A DNA stretch of 11,630 bases, from positions 1-11,630 of the forward strand of contig QIKU01000115.1 of the NCBI GenBank assembly GCA_003232015.1, given 5' to 3'. Below are positions 6,628 through 11,630 of this stretch, in pieces (positions within the stretch are counted from its first letter, which is position 1; every line of letters starts with the position of its first letter). Below the pieces are notes generated by a model that saw nothing but the letters and a program-made list of their open reading frames with translations, was not told the DNA's origin and did not search any database. This DNA comes from Gammaproteobacteria bacterium (GTDB lineage Bacteria; Pseudomonadota; Gammaproteobacteria; UBA6429). The position numbers and the translations under genes are program-made.

Positions 6628-9600
6628 ATGAGTCAGTCCACAAATACCTTAGAGCAAGCCCTTAAAGAACGCATTCTGGTTTTAGATGGTGCGATGGGTA
6701 CCATGATCCAGTCTTATAAATTAGGCGAAGCCGAATACCGGGGCGAGCGTTTTGCCGATTACCCCAGTGACTTACAAGGCAATAACGACTTACTGGTACT
6801 GACCCAGCCAAAAATTATCCACGATATTCATGCGGCTTATTTAGAAGCCGGTGCCGATATTCTTGAAACCAATACCTTTAATGCCAATAAAGTTTCAATG
6901 GCCGACTATGACATGGAAGACCTGGTTTATGAGCTTAACTTTGAAGCCGCCCGAATTGCCCGTGAAGTTTGCGATGAATTTGAAACAGCAGACAAGCCCC
7001 GTTTTGTTGCCGGTGTATTAGGGCCAACCAATCGAACTGCATCGTTAAGCCCGGACGTAAACAACCCAGGCTTTCGTAATATTAATTTTGACGATTTGCG
7101 TGAAACTTATTTAGAAGCCACCAAAGCACTAGTGGACGGGGGTTGTGATATTCTACTGGTAGAAACAGTTTTTGATACCTTAAATGCAAAAGCGGCCTTG
7201 TTTGCAATAGAAGAATATTTTGAGCAATCAGGCAAGCGTTTACCGATTATGATTTCCGGCACCATCACCGATGCATCGGGTCGAACTTTATCTGGCCAAA
7301 CAGCAGAGGCATTTTACAATTCACTACGCCATGTAAAACCCATCAGCTTTGGTTTTAACTGTGCATTAGGCGCAACAGAATTACGCCAGTACGTGGAAGA
7401 AATTGCTGGCATTGCCAATTGCCATATTAATACACACCCCAATGCAGGTTTGCCAAATGAGTTTGGTGAGTACGATGAAACACCCGAAGAAATGGCCGCC
7501 GAAATTGAAGATTGGGCAAAGAATGGCTTTATTAATATTATTGGTGGTTGTTGTGGTACCAGCCCAGCCTTTATTAAAGCAATAGCCGATGTGGTTGCCA
7601 AGTATCCACCACGCCAACCTAAAGAAGAAGATTTTATCACCCGCCTTGCCGGGTTAGAGCCATGCAACATTACGCAAGACTCTTTGTTTGTTAATGTCGG
7701 TGAGCGTACTAATGTAACCGGTTCGGCAAAATTCAAACGCTTAATTCTTGAAGACAATTACGACGAGGCCTTAAGTGTTGCCCGCGAACAGGTAGAAAAC
7801 GGCGCACAAATTATTGACATCAACATGGACGAAGGCATGCTAGATGGCCAGGCAGCGATGAAAACCTTTTTAAACCTAATCGCTAGCGAACCCGATATTT
7901 CAAGAGTGCCGATAATGGTCGATTCCTCCAAGTGGCCGATTCTTGAAGAAGGTTTAAAATGCATTCAGGGTAAAGGCATTGTTAACTCGATTAGTTTAAA
8001 AGAAGGTGAAGAAAACTTTATTTACCAGGCAAAACTTTGTCGCCGTTACGGTGCAGCCATTATCGTAATGGCGTTTGATGAAGTTGGTCAGGCGGATACC
8101 AAAAAACGCAAAGTAGAAATTTGTGCACGAGCTTATAAAATTTTAGTGGAACAAGTTGACTTCCCGCCACAGGATATTATTTTTGACCCGAATATTTTTG
8201 CCATCGCAACTGGTATTGAAGAGCATAATAACTATGGCGTTGATTTTATCGAAGCCACGCGTGAAATAAAACAAAACCTGCCGCATGCTTTAATTAGTGG
8301 TGGGGTATCAAATGTGTCCTTCTCCTTCCGCGGTAATAACCCGGTTCGTGAAGCAATCCATGCGGTGTTCTTATACTATGCCATTAAAAATGGTATGAGC
8401 ATGGGGATTGTTAATGCTGGTCAGTTGGCTGTTTATGATGACTTACCTGATGAGCTACGTAACGCCGTTGAAGATGTGGTCTTAAATAAAAGCCCGGATG
8501 CAACCGAAAACCTGCTGGATATTGCCGGCAAATTTATTGGCGACGGGTCAACGAAGGCAAAAACAGAAGATCTGGAGTGGCGCAAGCTACCGGTTGCTAA
8601 GCGTTTAGAACATGCTTTAGTAAAAGGGATTGATGCCTATGTGGTCGAAGACACAGAAGATGCACGTACCGCGTTCAGTCGCCCGATTGAAGTTATCGAA
8701 GGGCCATTGATGGACGGCATGAATGTCGTCGGTGATTTATTCGGTGATGGTAAAATGTTTTTACCACAAGTGGTTAAATCGGCAAGGGTAATGAAAAAAG
8801 CGGTGGCCTATTTACTGCCTTATATCGAAGCCGAAAAAGGAGATGGTGCGCGCTCCAATGGTAAAATATTAATGGCCACCGTAAAGGGTGATGTGCATGA
8901 TATTGGTAAAAATATTGTTGGCGTTGTACTGCAATGTAATAATTTTGAGGTGGTTGATCTGGGTGTGATGGTACCAGCCAATAAAATTTTAGAAGCGGCA
9001 AAAGCAGAAGATGTTGATATTATTGGTTTATCCGGTTTAATTACACCATCATTAGATGAAATGGTACATATCGCCAAAGAAATGGAACGGCTGGGTTTAA
9101 ACATGCCTTTGATGGTGGGAGGTGCGACCACATCTAAAGCACACACGGCAGTTAAAATAGAACAGCATTATCATGGCCCTACCGTGTGGGTAAAAGATGC
9201 CTCACGCGCAGTGGGTGTTGCACAGAAATTAATTAGCGAAGACTTTAAAGATGCCTTTGTAAAAGAAGTGCATGATGAGTACGAAAAAGTGCGTATTGCC
9301 CACGCCGGTCGCCGTGCAAAAATAAACTGGTTAACACTGCAACAGGCACGGCAGCGAAAGTTGAAAATAGACTGGCAACAATATACGCCACCCATACCAA
9401 AGATAAAAGGCATACAGGTGATCGATGATATGCCACTGGAATATTTAGTGCCATACATCGACTGGACACCATTTTTCCATACCTGGGAATTAAAAGGCAG
9501 TTACCCTAAAATATTTAACGATGCTGAAAAAGGAGTCGAAGCAAAAAAACTCTTTGCCGACGCACAAACCATGATGCAACAAATTATTAGTGAACGCTGG

Positions 9601-10353
9601 TTAAAAGCCCGCGCCGTTGTTGGCCTGTTCCCGGCAAACAGTATTAATGATGATGACATTGAAGTGTACAGTGATGAGTCACGCACAGAGGTAGTAACAA
9701 CTTTAAACCATTTACGCCAGCAAACTGAACGCCCACCCGGTAAACCTAATCGCAGCAATGCCGATTTTGTTGCAACAAAAGACAGCGGCAAGCAGGACTA
9801 CGTAGGTGGCTTTGTGGTAACCGCCGGTATCGGTATTGATGAGCACATCAAACGCTTTGAAAAAGAACATGATGACTACCAGTCTATTATGTTAAAAGCC
9901 CTGGCTGACCGGTTTGCAGAAGCCTTTGCCGAGCACATGCACCAGCGTGTACGCCATATTAACTGGGGCTACTCGGCCAATGACAGTGATAGCAACTGGT
10001 CACCCGATAGCGCATTTAAAGATAAAGATTTTAATAATCAACGTCTGGTGAAAGAGGATTATCGTGGTGTACGCCCTGCACCAGGCTACCCTTCTTGCCC
10101 TGATCACACCGAAAAACCCAAGTTGTGGGAATTACTCGATGCAGAAAAAAATACCGGTGTATCGTTAACCGAAAGTTATGCAATGTGGCCGGCCTCATCA
10201 GTAAGTGGCTGGTATTTTAGCCATCCAGAATCCAGTTACTTTGGCATTGGTAAAATCAATAAAGATCAGGTTGAAGACTACGCCAAACGTAAAGGTATGA
10301 CTTTAAACGATGCCGAGCGCTGGTTATCGCCCAATCTTGGTTATGACAATTAA
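6628..10353 (+). CDS. metH: Cobalamin-dependent methionine synthase
   Basis: Cytoplasmic enzyme that moves a methyl group from 5-methyltetrahydrofolate to homocysteine through methylcobalamin, giving methionine. The 1241 residues cover all modules. The homocysteine domain (about 1-330) has zinc ligands Cys245 ('GFNCALG') and Cys308-Cys309 ('IGGCCGT'). The pterin-binding domain is about 350-615 ('[14 protein letters not shown]', '[11 protein letters not shown]'). The cobalamin cap and Rossmann domain is about 650-890, with the cobalt-ligating His757 in '[11 protein letters not shown]'. The SAM-binding reactivation domain is about 900-1241, with '[12 protein letters not shown]' and '[16 protein letters not shown]'. 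It appears full length, about 14 residues longer than E. coli MetH as I recall it; the extra residues sit near 1115-1140. ATG 6628 is the first start after an in-frame stop (6619-6621). No Shine-Dalgarno is visible. A DUF6164-type gene follows 14 bases later, probably in the same transcript. Confidence 0.98.
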   Translation: MSQSTNTLEQALKERILVLDGAMGTMIQSYKLGEAEYRGERFADYPSDLQGNNDLLVLTQPKIIHDIHAAYLEAGADILETNTFNANKVSMADYDMEDLVYELNFEAARIAREVCDEFETADKPRFVAGVLGPTNRTASLSPDVNNPGFRNINFDDLRETYLEATKALVDGGCDILLVETVFDTLNAKAALFAIEEYFEQSGKRLPIMISGTITDASGRTLSGQTAEAFYNSLRHVKPISFGFNCALGATELRQYVEEIAGIANCHINTHPNAGLPNEFGEYDETPEEMAAEIEDWAKNGFINIIGGCCGTSPAFIKAIADVVAKYPPRQPKEEDFITRLAGLEPCNITQDSLFVNVGERTNVTGSAKFKRLILEDNYDEALSVAREQVENGAQIIDINMDEGMLDGQAAMKTFLNLIASEPDISRVPIMVDSSKWPILEEGLKCIQGKGIVNSISLKEGEENFIYQAKLCRRYGAAIIVMAFDEVGQADTKKRKVEICARAYKILVEQVDFPPQDIIFDPNIFAIATGIEEHNNYGVDFIEATREIKQNLPHALISGGVSNVSFSFRGNNPVREAIHAVFLYYAIKNGMSMGIVNAGQLAVYDDLPDELRNAVEDVVLNKSPDATENLLDIAGKFIGDGSTKAKTEDLEWRKLPVAKRLEHALVKGIDAYVVEDTEDARTAFSRPIEVIEGPLMDGMNVVGDLFGDGKMFLPQVVKSARVMKKAVAYLLPYIEAEKGDGARSNGKILMATVKGDVHDIGKNIVGVVLQCNNFEVVDLGVMVPANKILEAAKAEDVDIIGLSGLITPSLDEMVHIAKEMERLGLNMPLMVGGATTSKAHTAVKIEQHYHGPTVWVKDASRAVGVAQKLISEDFKDAFVKEVHDEYEKVRIAHAGRRAKINWLTLQQARQRKLKIDWQQYTPPIPKIKGIQVIDDMPLEYLVPYIDWTPFFHTWELKGSYPKIFNDAEKGVEAKKLFADAQTMMQQIISERWLKARAVVGLFPANSINDDDIEVYSDESRTEVVTTLNHLRQQTERPPGKPNRSNADFVATKDSGKQDYVGGFVVTAGIGIDEHIKRFEKEHDDYQSIMLKALADRFAEAFAEHMHQRVRHINWGYSANDSDSNWSPDSAFKDKDFNNQRLVKEDYRGVRPAPGYPSCPDHTEKPKLWELLDAEKNTGVSLTESYAMWPASSVSGWYFSHPESSYFGIGKINKDQVEDYAKRKGMTLNDAERWLSPNLGYDN

Positions 10354-10367
10354 GTGTAATAACGTCA

Positions 10368-10727
10368 GTGTCCAAACTACTCTTTAAACTACGTGATGTA
10401 CCACTTGATGAAGCGCAGGACGTTCGTGAGCTGCTGACTGAAAATGATCTCGATTTTTATGAAACGCATGCGGGGAACTGGGGAATTGCGATGGCCGCGA
10501 TCTGGTTAAAAGATGAATCGCAATACCCTCAAGCAATGCAACTTATCAATGAGTACCAGTTGCAACGTTCCCAGGAGTTTCATGCTGACTATGCCGAGCT
10601 TAAAAGTAGAGGCCATACACCAACACTACTGAGTAATATTCTAGAAAACCCATTACGATTTGCTGCGTATGCTTTTAGTATTGCGGTAATACTTTATATT
10701 ACGGTAATGCCTTTTCTTAACATGTGA
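10368..10727 (+). CDS. DUF6164-type small membrane protein
   Basis: A 119-residue protein beginning at GTG (10368-10370), the only start codon between the in-frame stop at 10359 and the conserved opening 'SKLLFKLRDVP'. The N-terminal 75 or so residues look like a small alpha/beta fold with 'EAQDVRELLTENDLDFYET' and 'WGIAMAAIWLKDE'. This pattern is seen in DUF6164 proteins and resembles DUF2007-like modules. A charged linker (about 60-90) leads to one C-terminal transmembrane helix at about 97-116, so the protein is probably anchored in the inner membrane with its domain in the cytoplasm. No catalytic residues are evident and the function is unknown. It sits 14 bases behind metH, with a weak ribosome site, and is likely cotranscribed. 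The family assignment is from recalled resemblance, not a search. Confidence 0.8.
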   Translation: MSKLLFKLRDVPLDEAQDVRELLTENDLDFYETHAGNWGIAMAAIWLKDESQYPQAMQLINEYQLQRSQEFHADYAELKSRGHTPTLLSNILENPLRFAAYAFSIAVILYITVMPFLNM

Positions 10728-10742
10728 AAAATAGTGTGTTTT

Positions 10743-11423
10743 TTATTTATTACATTCAGTGTTGAGATAATCCTGCAGTGTTCGACCTTCAATTATTTTA
10801 AAGTGTTTATTGGCTGGCTTACAGTCTATCATGCGATCCAGTCTAAAATTTCTAAATTCCTCACGCAGTTCGCACCAGCCAACAACAGTCCATACTTTTC
10901 CCCAGTAAAATAACCCCAGTGGATGAATAATACGGCTGGAATATTCTCCATCTGCACGGGTGTAATTAATCTTTATTTTTTGCTGTTGGCGAATAGCATG
11001 TCGAATGGTTATAAGCTGATCACTGGCCTGACCTTCCATTGGGAAGTCAGGAACAATCATATCATTACGCTCAAGTTGTGGTTTTAGTTTTTCAGGAATA
11101 ACGTGCTCAATTTTTTGTAGTGCCTGATTTGCAGCAGTGGCAAGATTTTTATCTGTCCATGCACGTACCATCCTTGCGCCGAGTAACAATGCTTCAATCT
11201 CTTCTTCGGTAAACATAAGTGGCGGAAGTTGAAAACCTTTTAATAAACGATAACCAATGCCCGTTTCCGCAGTGATAGGGATCCCCGATAAGCTTAAGTC
11301 CTGCATATCACGATAGATAGTACGCTCTGAAACGTCCAGTCTATTAGCAAGTTCGTGGGCTGTAATGGCTCGTTTAGAATGCAGATTCTGTATTATCCGG
11401 AAAAGTCTGTCTGCGCGACGCAT
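10743..11423 (-). CDS. YafY-type transcriptional regulator, HTH plus WYL domain
   Basis: A 226-residue regulator. The N-terminal helix-turn-helix of the HTH_11/DeoR-like type spans about 1-60 ('ITAHELANRLDVSERTIYRDM', then 'GIPITAETGIGYRL'). A linker with 'LPPLMFTEEEIEALLLGARMV' (66-86) follows, typical of this family. The WYL ligand-sensing domain spans about 137-205, with 'IKINYTRADGE', 'RIIHPLGLFYWGKVWTVVGWCELREEFRNFRLDRM' in two adjoining parts, and the conserved R-L-D-R at 194-197. WYL domains bind effectors such as nucleotides or single-stranded DNA and often regulate defence or stress genes. No defence genes are visible here. Length is normal for YafY proteins, which lack the long WCX extension. 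It ends 15 bases from the DUF6164-type gene, convergently. The ATG start (11421-11423) lacks a clear ribosome site. The target is unknown. Confidence 0.92.
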   Translation of the reverse strand: MRRADRLFRIIQNLHSKRAITAHELANRLDVSERTIYRDMQDLSLSGIPITAETGIGYRLLKGFQLPPLMFTEEEIEALLLGARMVRAWTDKNLATAANQALQKIEHVIPEKLKPQLERNDMIVPDFPMEGQASDQLITIRHAIRQQQKIKINYTRADGEYSSRIIHPLGLFYWGKVWTVVGWCELREEFRNFRLDRMIDCKPANKHFKIIEGRTLQDYLNTECNK

Positions 11424-11630
11424 TTTAATATTTAGTATTGGTTTTGGATAGATTAGCTAAAAAATGACTAATAAGCTGGGAACAGGTGGACAAGCCATAT
11501 CTTCGAAATTTTGATTATACATATTAAACCACCCATACTTCCTAGCCATTAAAAAATCTTAAACTATGAAGAGAAAAATACTGCGATATAATCACCTCGT
11601 GTCGCGTTACAACAGGTATCGGCGCAAGCT
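11424..11630. other. Upstream region of the WYL regulator, no supported gene
   Basis: 207 AT-rich bases. An inverted repeat ATTAG-11 bases-CTAAT (11452-11472) lies 29 bases before the WYL regulator start and could be an autoregulatory site. A perfect TATAAT at 11587-11592 on the plus strand suggests a promoter leading out of the window, but no good -35 sits at the right distance. A plus-strand frame from ATG 11566 stays open to the edge for 21 codons; it has no ribosome site and is too short to judge. Confidence 0.4.

Noticed and set aside
10678..10702. Hairpin-like repeats near the end of the DUF6164-type gene (GTATT/AATAC and GTAATA/TATTAC)
   Set aside because: They lie in the codons of the transmembrane helix, are AT-rich and are not followed by a T tract, so they do not make a convincing terminator.
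10743..11423. WYL regulator as a mark of a defence island
   Set aside because: YafY-type regulators are widespread in ordinary chromosome contexts, and its visible neighbours are metH and a DUF6164-type gene, with no nuclease, methylase or toxin.
11566..11630. Start of a plus-strand gene at ATG 11566 or GTG 11599
   Set aside because: Only 21 codons are visible, there is no ribosome site, and minus-strand frames are also open here. The edge is too short to decide.

Overview
The window looks like a chromosomal segment of a Gram-negative, AT-leaning gammaproteobacterium. The evidence is a cobalamin-dependent MetH that closely follows the Escherichia coli enzyme, a DUF6164-type small membrane protein, an OmpR-type two-component pair and an outer-membrane beta-barrel ending in Phe. 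The genus cannot be named from this sequence alone. I see no insertion sequence, integrase, CRISPR array, rRNA or tRNA; gene density and content look like ordinary chromosome.

Left half, minus strand (reading right to left, 6264 to 1). The order is an outer-membrane beta-barrel of unrecognised family, an OmpR/PhoB response regulator, a HAMP-containing sensor histidine kinase overlapping the regulator by 4 bases (ATGA), a two-CBS-domain protein, an SLC13-type transporter with two internal RCK_C (TrkA-C) domains, and the N-terminal part of an exported metallo-beta-lactamase-fold protein cut by the window edge. A good sigma70-like promoter (TTGACC, 18-base spacer, TTTAAT) with nested inverted repeats lies upstream of the beta-barrel gene. 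It suggests a unit in which the two-component system controls, or senses stress connected to, the outer-membrane protein. The histidine kinase appears to carry a one-base lesion in an A5 run. Adding one A restores a normal kinase C-terminus (…SFQIKL, stop at 3153-3155), whereas the frame as read continues into about 57 residues of tail unlike any kinase end.

Right half. A 363-base divergent intergenic region separates the beta-barrel gene from metH (plus strand, 1241 codons, complete, all metal and cobalamin ligands present). A GTG-started DUF6164-type membrane protein follows 14 bases after metH. Convergent to these, with 15 bases between them, is a YafY-type HTH/WYL transcriptional regulator on the minus strand. 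The last 207 bases hold its upstream region and no supported gene.

No clearly new multi-gene system is visible. The points most worth a second look are the kinase frameshift, the MBL protein that lacks the first two zinc-binding histidines of HxHxDH, and the unidentified beta-barrel that heads the two-component unit.
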